Assembly (NCBI RefSeq): GCF_000004825.1
Contig: NW_008805094.1
Coordinates: forward strand, 236,478 to 300,477
Reading direction: 5' to 3'
DNA from: Heterostelium album PN500
Lineage: Eukaryota > Evosea > Eumycetozoa > Acytosteliales > Acytosteliaceae
Length of the DNA stretch: 64,000 nt
Position 1 is the stretch's first letter. Each line of letters starts with the position of its first letter. A program made the position numbers and the translations under genes. Under the pieces are notes generated by a model. That model was not told where the DNA came from. It saw nothing but the letters and a program-made list of their open reading frames with translations, and made no database searches. Shown here one piece after another: positions 33,826-44,397 of this stretch.

Positions 33826-34090
33826 ATTTTATTTTTATAACTTTATTTATTTAGATAAACAAATAATTAACGAACTAAAAGGTTGTGAAAAATGTTAACA
33901 ATGAATAATATGATAGAAGATTTAAAAACTTTTTTAAAAAATTTGTTTTTATGAATTTTTTTTAACGAACGATAATCTGATCATATGATTGCTATAATTG
34001 ATTGATCATTGATTTTACATTAATAATAATAATAATTATTTAAATTTTAAGTGTTTTTATTTTTGTATAGTTCGTTGGATATTAGAAGGA

Positions 34091-34498
34091 ATGAACTCTG
34101 GTGTAAGATCATTTTTGAGATCTGTAAATAGATCGAATCTATTTGTAAATCGATCAACCACTACTACCACAGTTGTAAATGGAGTCAAATCATCGTCATC
34201 ATCATCATCATCATCGACAATCAATTGTAAATCATTTTCACAATATAGCAGTACAAAGAGTGTACCTGTAGTAGCATCAAGTAGCACATCTTTAAAACCA
34301 AATTCATCAACAACATCATCAATTTTATCAATAAGAAGCAGGTATTGTATTACATATATTTAACAACAATACAATCACATATTATAATCATATTACAATA
34401 ATAGCTAATTAAATTAAAATTATAGAGTAACAAGAAATGGAATGTCAGTAATGGAACTATTGGCAATTGCAGGATCAGATGACGATGATGGAGTATAA
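34091..34498 (+). CDS. Small serine/threonine-rich protein, 107 residues, likely mitochondrial
   Basis: Two exons (34091-34341, 34426-34498), phase 2 junction. The N-terminus (MNSGVRSFLRSVNRSNLFVN) is basic, hydroxylated and free of acidic residues, as in mitochondrial targeting sequences. A serine/threonine-rich low-complexity middle follows. The last exon gives a compact ending, 'RNGMSVMELLAIAGSDDDDG', that looks conserved in style: a short amphipathic helix and an acidic tail. I do not recognise a family. The gene is divergent from the 86-residue gene, which also has a presequence-like start. Confidence 0.55.
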
Positions 34499-34833
34499 TC
34501 TAGCCTGGCCCTTTATAGTAATAATAATAGTATAAAATGATAGATAGATAGTTAAAACAAGAGCGATAATCAAAATACAATTTAAAACAACATTATGTAC
34601 AATCAATCAAACATTCAATTTGCTTTTTCGAAAAAAAAAAAAGATAATGGTTATTTTACCATTTTCATCACAATAAAATAATAATATTTATAGTCAAAGT
34701 GTTAGTTATTGTAAATTGACACAGAGCGATAGAATAGAAAGATGCAGAGTTTAAAAACATTATTTATTTATTATCTTAAGAATACAGTATCTTCTTAGTT
34801 AGTTTGTTTGCCAATCTTGGCAATAATTTTAGT
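34499..34833. other. Convergent spacer
   Basis: 3' flanks of the small plus-strand gene and the minus-strand B-box gene. AT-rich, with a GATA tract and a short A run near 34630. No gene seen. Confidence 0.55.
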
Positions 34834-36519
34834 TTAAAGTTGGAATAGAGTGTTGGCACCTTTTCTACTTGATTGATCATTGTGAAGTATTGGTTCCCAT
34901 TTGTTTAGTTCAACTGAATACATAAAATTCGAATTCTTTCCTTGGAGTGAGTAGATATAGGACTCGTTGTCATTGGCCTGATGATAGACTAATCTGTGAC
35001 TGAGAATACCAAAGAAAGATCTATCCAATTGCTTGACCTCATATCTTTCGATATTGATTCGTTCAAATCTATTTTCAGAGAGAATATAAATGTTACCTTT
35101 GCCATCTGTACACGCTGCTCTTTTAGGGTATTTCGGTAGATTAATCGGTAGGTCAATAGTTATCTTGGTGTCGATATCGAATTTGATTATCTTCTTTGCA
35201 TCTGGAATAACACTGTAGATGCAGTTCTTAAAGTGGAATATGAAATGATGGTGTGCTACACATTTAAGAATAGTAGAATATCTCTCGAATTGTAGGGTAT
35301 GAATGTTGAACCGGTAGATGAGAGAGTTGTCCTTATCTTTAGTGGAATTTGTTATAGAGTAGATCAGATAGATATGATCTTTGTCATCGTAGCAAACCGA
35401 GGGATCTCCACACACCTCAATACCTTTTATTTGGAATGGAATGAATGCTTTAGTGGTGGTTGAATATTTTAATATCGATTTGATCGGTTTGTTATTACCA
35501 CGGAATCGATATACATTTTCATTGACAGTGACAGCTGTATAGTACAGAAACGCTTCTTCTATCTCAGGAATATCGATTACGTAATCGAAATGAATATTAT
35601 TTCTATCGGTGATGTTTATTATTGATAGTTTGTGATTGGTGTCAGTCGAGAAAATAAATGATGGTTTGTTTGGATGTGTGAGTGATTTCAATTTGAAAAT
35701 GATTTGGAATTGATTTTTGAATTGATCTAATTGGTGATGATTGGTTGTCAGTTGATATTGCTCGAATTGGTTGAGTTGAATATGATTCAATTTCAAGATA
35801 TTGTGTTCAACTAAAAGATTCAACAATGATTGGTCGTCGAATTTGTGATCTGCTAAACTGAATATCGAATTATTATTCAACTGAATGAATTCCGTATGAT
35901 TTGAACTTTGTGATATAGTTTCTATGATTGTTTTTATTTGGTATCGATCGGTTGTTGCTATTGCTGTATCTGGTAAAAAGGTACAAGCAGAGGAAGTGGA
36001 GGAAAAGTGTGAAGATAGACTAGCCTCAACGTCGTCAACATCTTCAATCACATCATTTATAAAATGACTATTGATTGAATTCAATGATTTCATTATTTGG
36101 ATATTCTGTTCGATTTGATGCTCCAATTGATCTTTGTTTTTAATGATCGGCTTCTTTAGTTTGTGTTCCTCAATGGCAAGGAATTCATGCAACTCTTTGA
36201 ATCGATTTGTTATTTCATCTTCTGTAAGTTGAAGCTGTTGAAATTCCTTTACACTTGATTTCAAAGAATTGAAAGTTGATTCCATAGTTGATTGAATATT
36301 AAGAAATGTTGGTGAATCTTTATAATAGTTATTATTGTCATTATTATTATTGTTATTATTATTATTATTATTAATATTTATGTTTATTTGCTCTCTAATA
36401 TTATTGATATGATCGAATGAATGATCTCTATGCTGTGGTGCACATGCAACACACATTAAAACATTACAATCAAAACAAATGTTTTTATACTTTTTATTAT
36501 GATCAGGACAATTATTCAT
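34834..36519 (-). CDS. B-box zinc-finger protein with kelch-like C-terminal half
   Basis: A single exon encodes 561 residues. The first 40 residues form a B-box: 'CPDHNKKYKNICFDCNVLMC' then 'VACAPQHRDHSFDHI', with the Cys/His ligands of a two-zinc B-box in place. An asparagine run and a coiled-coil-like segment follow. The second half (from about residue 270) has repeated beta-strand motifs such as 'VTVNENVYRFRGNNK' and 'CTDGKGNIYILSENRF', the texture of kelch or other beta-propeller repeats. There is no RING finger at the N-terminus, so it is not a complete TRIM ligase. Dictyostelids have a lineage-expanded family with this layout; function is not known. Confidence 0.78.
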   Translation of the reverse strand: MNNCPDHNKKYKNICFDCNVLMCVACAPQHRDHSFDHINNIREQINININNNNNNNNNNNDNNNYYKDSPTFLNIQSTMESTFNSLKSSVKEFQQLQLTEDEITNRFKELHEFLAIEEHKLKKPIIKNKDQLEHQIEQNIQIMKSLNSINSHFINDVIEDVDDVEASLSSHFSSTSSACTFLPDTAIATTDRYQIKTIIETISQSSNHTEFIQLNNNSIFSLADHKFDDQSLLNLLVEHNILKLNHIQLNQFEQYQLTTNHHQLDQFKNQFQIIFKLKSLTHPNKPSFIFSTDTNHKLSIINITDRNNIHFDYVIDIPEIEEAFLYYTAVTVNENVYRFRGNNKPIKSILKYSTTTKAFIPFQIKGIEVCGDPSVCYDDKDHIYLIYSITNSTKDKDNSLIYRFNIHTLQFERYSTILKCVAHHHFIFHFKNCIYSVIPDAKKIIKFDIDTKITIDLPINLPKYPKRAACTDGKGNIYILSENRFERINIERYEVKQLDRSFFGILSHRLVYHQANDNESYIYSLQGKNSNFMYSVELNKWEPILHNDQSSRKGANTLFQL

Positions 36520-37147
36520 TTTTTAAGTTTTATTTAATATTAAAAATTATTTATATCTCCAAATGTTATTTTTTAATGATAAAACCAAAATAACCTAACC
36601 TTTTTTTTTACCCCAATAACTGTTCTTTTAACAATTCCCATCGTGATCCCAATGCCCATTTTTAATTTGATCAACTTTTTTATTTTTGGTCTTTGAAAAC
36701 TTTGATTTAAATCAAGACAATTATTTTTTGATCCTATAAATTGTGATATAGTTTATATCCAATTTATTAAATAGAGTTTAATATTTTCATATTTTGAAAG
36801 GATAACAATGGAAACCCATGTTGCAAAATTTATTAAGTTGGGCTAAAACAATACTGATCAACTTGATAAAAGTAGGAATAATGGAACTTTTTTCTATTTG
36901 ATTGTGGTTGAAAGAGACAACTATTTCAATGAAAGAGAGAAAATGAAAAAGAATTTGGAAAGAGCAAGAAATATTTTATTGGAACAAAAGAAAACTATTT
37001 CACAGTTACAAAATCAAAATCAACTATTGATATCAAATCAAAATGATAGTAGGAAAAGTGTGAAGAAAGAAAATTTCTAAAAATTAATTTATTTATTAAT
37101 GTTTTTCCAACAAATTTTGATCAGATTTTCATCTTGCTCATTAGAAA
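36520..37147. other. Intergenic region holding a duplicated gene fragment
   Basis: Divergent promoter region between the B-box gene and the CCA-adding enzyme gene. Apart from the fragment at 36905-37055 it is AT-rich and featureless. Confidence 0.6.
36905..37055 (+). pseudogene. Fragment copied from the coiled-coil gene at 59.86 kb
   Basis: From 'GTTGAAAGAGACAACTATTT' through 'CAAAATCAACTATTGATATC' and on to 'AAATCAAA', this segment matches about 59989-60121 within the first exon of the coiled-coil gene with only about two substitutions (TTGATA against TTAGTA). The copy has neither the donor gene's start region nor its downstream two thirds. A 60-residue open frame runs through it, but its first codons and its ending are not from the donor frame. 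It is read as a recent partial duplicate. Confidence 0.85.
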
Positions 37148-39351
37148 ATGTTCACGAATCGAGTAAATAGATATAACAAAATCATTTACAATAATATTAA
37201 TAAATATAATACTTGTTATAAATGTTATTCTAATCACAATATTTATATTTATAGTAGTAGAAGTAGTAGTAGTTTTAACAAAAACTACAACAATTTTAAG
37301 TGTGTTGCTATTAGAGATTTTACAAGTGGTAACATCAATAGAGATAAACAAAATGATAGTTTAATAATAGATAGCAACAAAATTTACAACAACAACAACA
37401 ACAACAACAACAGCAATCACACTAAAAGTAAAGATGATAAAGTTATTGTTGAAGTATCAAATAGAATCATCTCTTCATTGAATGATCAAGAGAAAAGATA
37501 TTTCGAGCTATTCAAGAGTGTAGCAAAACATAATAATTTACAAGATAAAGTAGAATTAAGAGTTTCTGGTGGTTGGGTTAGAAATAAAGTATGACTATAT
37601 CAATAAAATAATAGTTGTTTATTGTTTATTCACAAATTATGTTTTTTTTTTAGTTACTTTCTATTGATAGTTCAAGTAGCGGTTATTTCGATATAGACAT
37701 TGCAATCAGTGGTATAACAGGTAGAGAATTCGTAGATTTAATAGAACATTATAGAATAGAACATGGTTTATCACAAAAGAAATGTAATTATCAAACCTTT
37801 ACCAACTATAAAGTTAAAGTTAAAGTTAGAGTGTTTAATAATGATGTCGTGTTTGTTTCTATTTAAATAGATTTAGTTAGAAGAAATCCAGATAAATCAA
37901 AACATTTAGAGACTGCATCGATTGTTATTGATGGTTATACATTTGATTTCACTGGTTTGCGAGCAGAGCAATATGATACTCATACTAGAATACCTCAAAT
38001 TGTAAAGTTTACAAAAACTTATAAAATAATAATAATTATTATTATTTTAGTGATTATTAATAATATTATATTGTTATTGATTAGGTTGATGGTACACCTA
38101 CAACAGATGCATTTCGTAGAGATATTACAATCAATTCATTGTATTTCAATTTGGAGACATATCGTGTTGAAGATTTCACTGGCAATGGCATTGATGATCT
38201 GTGTAACAAATACATTCGAACACCACTCTCACCTCATATCACATTGATAGAAGATCCACTTCGTGCACTAAGAGTTTTAAGATTTGCAACTAGATTTCAT
38301 TTCAATATAGATCCTTCTTTATATAGATCAATTGAGTCAATTGAAGTTAGAGTAAGTGATTTTTGTTATAGTTCATTAACAAACAAAAACAATAACAATA
38401 CTAAAATATATGTAATCTCTATTTATATATATATATATATATATATTATTAGAGTGCGCTTGGATATAAAGTTAGTAAAGAAAGAATAAAGAATGAATTT
38501 TCGTTGATGATGTCTAGTTATGATAGTGGTGCAATTCAATACTTTAGATATTTGGTTGATACCAATTTGGTGGATGTAGTTTTCCAATCGACTGGTTCAA
38601 TACAGATTACCAAAGAAGATTGGTTGCTATCGCTCAATTATTTGGAACATTCGTTGCGATTCAAACATCAGTTATCGAAAGAGATGCAGGAGGATTTCAT
38701 TCTCGGTGTTCTGATGTTGCCCTTGAAGCTAAAGTATCACGATGCTCTGAATTTGGAGTATCTATTGGAGCATTTCAAATCGTCAAAGAAACAGGTTAGA
38801 ACGGTGCTGTCAATTATATCGTCACCAGAGATTCTCATCAATCAGGTGATCAAAACATTGTTGTTACCTTCGATGACCATCACCAAAGAATCGTTGACAC
38901 AACCACATCTTTTCGATCAAATAACACTACCACTACTAGGTTGGCTAAGAAACAACGAGTGTTGGCAAATGGGATTATCAATATCAGCCGTTCATTCTGA
39001 AATCATCAATCTACCAATTGCTCATGTTGATAAAGGTATGAATTAATAAGATCATTTTAATTATGTATATGTATTAATATAAACTATTATATTTATTTAG
39101 ATTTGTTTTGGAATGATTTTAGAAATAGTTTAGAATCTCTAGAGTCGATTGCCAATCAAAAGCATTGTCTTGATGGTCATGAGGTGAAGAGTGTTCTAGG
39201 AATAGTGGATAATGGTCAGCCCATATCAAATATAATTCATGAGCTAATGATTTGGCAATGGAAGCAGCTATGTTCTTCCGGTAATATCAATAGAGATGAA
39301 TCGAAGCTTTTTATAAAAAAGCTATGGAATGACCAAACAAATAAAACTTAA
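37148..39351 (+). CDS. CCA-adding enzyme (tRNA nucleotidyltransferase)
   Basis: Six exons (37148-37588, 37654-37783, 37871-38001, 38085-38351, 38453-39035, 39101-39351) give 600 residues. The enzyme adds or repairs the 3'-CCA end of tRNAs. Signatures of the eukaryotic class II type are present in order: 'RVSGGWVRNK', the metal-binding 'FDIDIAIS' (DxD), 'RNPDKSKHLETA', 'FDFTGLRAEQY', 'DAFRRDITINSLYFNLETYR', 'VEDFTGNGIDDLCN' and 'DPLRALRVLRFATRF'. The first roughly 90 residues are asparagine/serine/tyrosine-rich and basic at the start, suiting a mitochondrial presequence, so dual nuclear/cytosolic and mitochondrial supply by alternative starts is possible. The exon 2 donor (TGTAATT at 37783) is inferred from protein continuity; the unspliced frame would stop 80 bp later. 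Confidence 0.9.
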
Positions 39352-39468
39352 AAAAGTACACTATTAAAAGTGAATATTTGTACATTATATACTTTCAAAT
39401 CTGATCACTCTGTAGTCATAGATCTAAAGATGTTTCAAGTGAGAATATATAATATAAAACACGAAATA

Positions 39469-39521
39469 GCAGGTTAATATCAATACCTGCAATTTGTTGA
39501 CTGATCATGAGTCAACAAATT
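39469..39521. repeat. Two adjacent hairpins after the CCA-enzyme gene
   Basis: GCAGGT...ACCTGC (39469-39490, ten-base loop) is directly followed by a perfect 12-bp stem, AATTTGTTGACT...AGTCAACAAATT (39491-39521, seven-base loop GATCATG). A T run and a long A run come next. Together they could form a strong structure in DNA or in the 3' end of a transcript. Confidence 0.85.
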
Positions 39522-39562
39522 TTTTTTTTCAAAAAAAAAAAAAAAAAAAAAAACTTTTTAGT

Positions 39563-40031
39563 TGTAACCAATGGGTGTGATGCTTGTGGAGCAGATGATA
39601 ATTAGTTAACTTCCCTTTTGGCATAGCGGGAAAACCCATTTTTTGTAAAGTAGTAATACCTGAGGTATTATACCTCTTAGGATAGTACTCTTTATCAAAA
39701 GGTTGATTGAGAGATATGTAGAAAAGGTCTTGATTCGATATTAATAATGAGATCGGTACCGAGCTTTATTTATTATCTTTTAATTAAACATACCTTGATT
39801 CGATATTAATAATGAGATATCGAAACAATGGAGTTCCTCTCGGGTATTTATACTTTTGGTTTACCATCGGTTGGACGGGATTCGTTGATGACTTCATCCT
39901 GGTAAACAATTCTAGAGCTTCTCCGGTTGGTGATTCACCAATGGACCGTTAATAAACGTCTTCTGGAATTTCTATGGAATTTCTAAGAGTGTTCACTGAA
40001 ATATCCATGACTTTTCTACACATTGGTTACA
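39563..40031. mobile_element. Putative 469-bp element with TGTAACCAAT terminal inverted repeats
   Basis: TGTAACCAAT at 39563-39572 is matched by its perfect reverse complement ATTGGTTACA at 40022-40031. The ends read TG...CA, as in LTRs, and also suit a MITE. Inside are a 17-bp palindrome (39654-39670), a 25-bp perfect direct repeat (39729-39753 and 39794-39818), GTTTACCA...TGGTAAAC (39859-39907) and TTGGTGATTCACCAA (39927-39941). There is no open frame. The right end lies 51 bp from the 3' end of a tRNA-His gene, and dictyostelid retroelements are known to favour tRNA-gene flanks. No clear target-site duplication is seen, so the assignment is tentative. Confidence 0.5.
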
Positions 40032-40082
40032 CTTACATTAGTCTTTACCGCATGCGGGCATGATTTTATTAAATATTTAAGT

Positions 40083-40152
40083 GCTCGGACCTGGAATCGA
40101 ACCAGGGTTAGGAGGACCACAACCTCATGTACTGCCACTATACGATCCGAGC
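40083..40152 (-). tRNA. tRNA-His (GTG anticodon)
   Basis: Read on the minus strand, the 7-bp acceptor stem is GCTCGGA/TCCGAGC. The D arm is GTA-TAGTGGCAG-TAC, the anticodon loop TTGTGGT carries GTG (His), and the T arm is CCTGG-TTCGATT-CCAGG. The A box and B box (GGTTCGATTCC) are intact. The discriminator base encoded after the acceptor is A. There is no intron. The first anticodon-stem pair is T-C, a mismatch. The core matches the eukaryotic tRNA-His pattern 'GTATAGTGG...GTTGTGG'. The extra 5' G typical of His tRNAs is normally added after transcription. Confidence 0.95.
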
Positions 40153-40295
40153 ATATGATGATTTCAATAAATCAATCTGAACATGTCATTAATCGACGAA
40201 TTCATTCCATTCAAAGTTTTCTATTTTATAATCAAGACAGATCTTTCACGTATTTATAGCTTTTTACTCCAACGTACGTAAGTCCACTCCAAGAA

Positions 40296-40320
40296 GTGAA
40301 ACAACAAAATCATGTTTCAC
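40296..40320. repeat. 8-bp inverted repeat upstream of tRNA-His
   Basis: GTGAAACA and TGTTTCAC face each other across a nine-base loop about 145 bp upstream of the tRNA-His 5' end. It is one more hairpin in the tRNA neighbourhood. Confidence 0.75.
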
Positions 40321-40420
40321 CACCAACAATTAATGGAGTTTACTTCATTTGCAACCAGTTCTAAACAAATAATTAAAATTGTGTGATGAAAATTTAATAT
40401 AAAATTATAGGTCATTTATT

Positions 40421-42674
40421 TTAAAAATCAATTGTTTTATGACTGTAACTTCTATACCATTTAGATTTATCATATAAAAATTCTCTTACGTTTTCTCTTA
40501 CTGAACCTCTGTGGTATGGATTGGAATTGGAGTTGTTTCGTTTTGGCATTAGAATTTGATCTCGCAGTGAAGTGCTATTTGAATCGCTGTCGGTTGAGTT
40601 TTTGTTTGATGTAGATGGTAGATCGTCTTCTTTCTTGTTTGTGGCAGCAGTAGCGGCAGATGAAGCATCACCATGATTATGTTTGTTGTGGCTACAACAC
40701 TTCTTTTTGTTCTCGCCAGTCGGAGTTGGTGGTCTCATCAACTCAAACATCGTAACATTATTCATTACACCGGTCACCTGAACATAAAATAATCTGCTGA
40801 TCCAAGCCATAATCAACGATTCATAAGAGATCAACACCAAAAGTCCTTTGTTTTCGGCATAGTGGAATGTCAACCAACTAAAGAATGATAGGAATGCAGG
40901 TGCATCAGGTGTCAAAGCAAGATCTAGAAAAATAATAATAATAAATAATTATTGTTGTTAGTCAGTTAACATTTTTTTTACTTTTATATATTTAATTAGT
41001 TGAAAATACTTACATTTGAAATTTAAAACCATACTTAATGAATAGGAAATGGTAAACAAAGCAAGTAACATGATGAATGCTAGATTATTGTTGGCACCAA
41101 CACAATTGTTGATCCAACCGCAGTGATGATCGAATCTTGCTACACATCGCTTGCAAGTTCTACAATGTCTTGAACGGATTGGCTTATTAATTAAACAAGA
41201 TGAACAAACCTCTGGTACTTTTAATTCGTTTTCAATTGCAGACAAGAAATCCTAATTATTTATGAATCAAAATGAGTAAAACATACATGACTAACTATCC
41301 TAAATTAAATTACTTTTGTATCCTGTGATTCTGTGTATGCCGAGATGGTACCTGGATCTGAGAAAAAACATATAAATGCATAGAAATAATACATTGAAAG
41401 TGCTACAACAGTGAACATATGTAAATAGGTTTCCTCTGGTAATGCTGTTTTTGTTTTGTTAGATTATCTATAGTGTACACAACAATTGTAAAAACATTTA
41501 ATCTTACCAAAAAGTATATATCTAAGATAATAAATGGTCTGAGATGCAAATGAACAAATCATCCAAGTTGGCAACATTGGATTCGGTGTATATGGCAATA
41601 ACAATGGTTCGATAATGAATTTGAAAAAGCCGATTATCAGCATAAATATAAATATCGATGGAATCAAACTAAAATAATACAATTCGAATGCAAATGAACA
41701 ATAGATTGCTATAGTCGTTAAAATCCAAAATAGATTATAAGGTATCTGGAGAAAAAAGATGTAATTTCAAATTGGAAAATAAACAAAAAGGTGTGAGTCA
41801 TGGGAACGAGTTTGTTACTCCTATTGCTACTACTACTACTTACTGGACCTAGTTTTCTTAATGGATGATGTGGATAGATTGCTAGAGTTCTGGCGAGATA
41901 GGTGTGATTCTGTTGGCGACACAAGTCGATCGGAGTGTCACCGTTGGTGTCCTTGGTGAGTAGGTTGCCACCAAAGTCGGCGAGAGCTTTGATTGGATCT
42001 TTGTGACCTTTGTAGCATGCCCAGTGAAGGGCTGTGCGACCATAGGTGTCGAGTGCATCCAACTCGGCACCCTTGTTCACCAGGAACAATATCAGTTGAA
42101 TGTGACCCTGGTAGGCAGCCCAATGCAGTGCAGTCTGTCCGAGTTGATCACGCGACATCAGTCCAACGCCCTTCTCGAGGAGATATCGCACGATCTTCAT
42201 CTCCCCATACTGCGACGCGTGTATCAGTGAGTTGTAACCACGACGGTCCTGCAAGAATGGATCGCCACCGCTGTTCAGCACGTATTTCACTATGAAAGGA
42301 TCGCCACCGATGCATGCCCAGTGGAATGGTGTCTGTCCTTCGTCGGTGTTTGGCTGATTTGGATTGCCACCCATTGAAATCAAGTACTTTACAATGTCGT
42401 AGTTCTTCTTGTAGCATGCCCAGTGCAACGGTGTGTTTCCAGAGTCATCGGAGCTGTTGACAGCCGACGACAAATCTGCATGTGGATTTTGCAAGCGTAT
42501 CTTCTCAACGAAAGCGACACACTCTCTTAACTGTCCAAACTTTGCTGCTTCAACCAATGAAAATGAAGGTAAATCAATTAAACTAGTAATATTATTATTA
42601 TTGTTATTTCCATTATTATTGTTGTTATTATTATTACTATTATTACTATTATTATTATTACTATTCATATTCAT
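40421..42674 (-). CDS. Ankyrin-repeat DHHC palmitoyltransferase (AKR1/ZDHHC17-like)
   Basis: Five exons (42674-41844, 41745-41508, 41444-41314, 41251-41014, 40923-40421) give 646 residues. An asparagine-rich head precedes about six ankyrin repeats ('[20 protein letters not shown]', '[20 protein letters not shown]', '[20 protein letters not shown]', '[12 protein letters not shown]'). Membrane helices follow. A cysteine-rich DHHC domain lies in exon 4: '[20 protein letters not shown]' then '[17 protein letters not shown]', with the catalytic Cys of DHHC intact. Further helices and a polar C-terminal tail complete it. By family it transfers palmitate to cysteines of peripheral membrane proteins, at Golgi or endosomal membranes, choosing substrates through the ankyrin repeats. 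The exon 1 donor is GTAAGT at 41843, which removes a serine-rich read-through of the open frame. Confidence 0.93.
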
Positions 42675-44397
42675 GACTTTTGGTAGATTGTAGTTTGTAG
42701 TGATGGTTGATGATATGACACTAATATGATAATGATGATTATATACTATGATTTACAATAGTACCTATAGTTTAGTTTTTACAACAACAACTACAACCAC
42801 TAACAACGAAGAACAACTAACACTAAGCCAATAACCAAAAAAAAAACACTTTTGTCTCTTTGTTTAAGGAAACAGAGTTAGTTAACGATTAAAATTATTT
42901 ATTTTTAAACTTTAAAAATTCAAAAAAAAACTAATTGTTTTTTTACATAATTTTTTTTAAATAAATATCTTGCAAAATCTTAGGATTGTAAAAATCAACT
43001 CAAAAAAATTGTTTTTATTCCTCAACTTGAATTTGAGCAAATAAATTAATATATTCTTTTTTTTTTTATTTATATAAAATCAAAAATTAGAGTGTTACAA
43101 CAAAAGAATTTGTATATTGATTATATATTTAAATAATTGTTTATTTACCTTTTAAGTTTAAATCAATGATTTTTTTTATTGTATTTATTTAAAGTAGTGA
43201 CTTGTAAAAGAAAAAAAAAAGTTTTTAGATTAAATTAAAAATTTCCATTTATGGTGGGAATAAGTTTTGTTCTAACCAAGATAAAAGAAACTTTGGAAAA
43301 TTGATAAATAACTAAAAAAAAAAGAGGTGACCTTTAAAGGAAGTTTTCCATTGGGTTGAAGAAGGAAAAGCAATTGGTGTTCGATACCAGAATTTAGACA
43401 TACCCCTTGCACGCTTTCTCTCATTCATTTAAAGAAGCGAATCTATTATCAAATTCGAAAATGAATTTAACCTAGCCACTTCACTCTTTTAGTCAGTTAT
43501 AAAAGATTTTTTATTTTATGAAACACATACACACTCACTCACACTCTATTAAAAATTTTTTTATTTAATTAAAATTATTAAATTATCGTTGAACTTGTTG
43601 TTGTTCTCTTACTGAGTTAGCTAGCTAGCATCGACGACTTTGATATTATTAACCCTACAACTGGTGTCACTGTTCTTACTTTCTCTACCAAAAAAAAACA
43701 AATAATATCAACAACTATAATAATCTTTTTTTTTTTGTTTTGTTTTTGATAATATTATTATTATTTTATTAATTAATTTATTTTTCAAATATTTTTTTGT
43801 TGTTAAATAAAAGTACTCCCCCAATTTTATTATTACATATATATGTCATAGTTTTATTTTCAATTTTATTCAATTCACCTTCGGACAATCCTCACACACA
43901 CACAACCACACAAACATACACACAGAAAACATCTTTGCTACAACGCTTTCGGCTGGAATTTAATAAATTATCTGTTTTTTGATTTCCATTCTTCATAGTG
44001 TTTGCTTTTAAAAATCCATAAACAAACAAAATAATAATACAAAAAAAGAATTATATATCATTAATCATTAATTTTTCACTATCATTAATTAATTATATTA
44101 GAGATAGATTTACATTTTTAGTGTTTGTGTTTGTTTTTTTTTAATAATAATATTATACTACTTATTTTTTTATTTTTATATAAAATCTAAAGAAAAAAAC
44201 AATAACTTAAAATAATTGATTATAATTTTATATATTTTTAGTTGGAAATAGATAGATTTTTTAATTTTAATAAAGATTTTTATATTATTTGTATATAAAT
44301 ATAATATTATATCTTTGAATCTTTCATCTTTTTTTTAAAATTGTATTTGTTTTTACAAAATTGTATAACTTTTAAAAAAAACAAAACCAACAAAATC
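42675..44397. other. Divergent promoter region, 1.7 kb
   Basis: Between the DHHC enzyme and the RBR ligase genes, transcribed away from each other. AT-rich with CACA-rich stretches near 43520-43545 and 43890-43925 and long A/T runs. Short open frames here (for example near 43.8-44.0 kb) lack coding character. No gene seen. Confidence 0.55.

Larger units (their letters stand above)
39352..40420. other. Intergenic region with hairpin-rich island A and tRNA-His
   Basis: Convergent region between the CCA-adding enzyme and the DHHC enzyme gene. It holds two strong inverted repeats (39469-39521), a poly-A tract, a 469-bp unit with terminal inverted repeats (39563-40031) and a tRNA-His gene (40083-40152). 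No protein-coding gene is seen. Confidence 0.7.

Noticed and set aside
36898-37080. 60-residue open frame as a real small gene
   Set aside because: Most of it is a copied piece of the 59.86-kb gene, lacking its own start context and domains.
43797-43982. 61-residue frame upstream of the RBR gene
   Set aside because: Low-complexity histidine/threonine stretch from a CACA tract in spacer DNA; no supporting gene structure.
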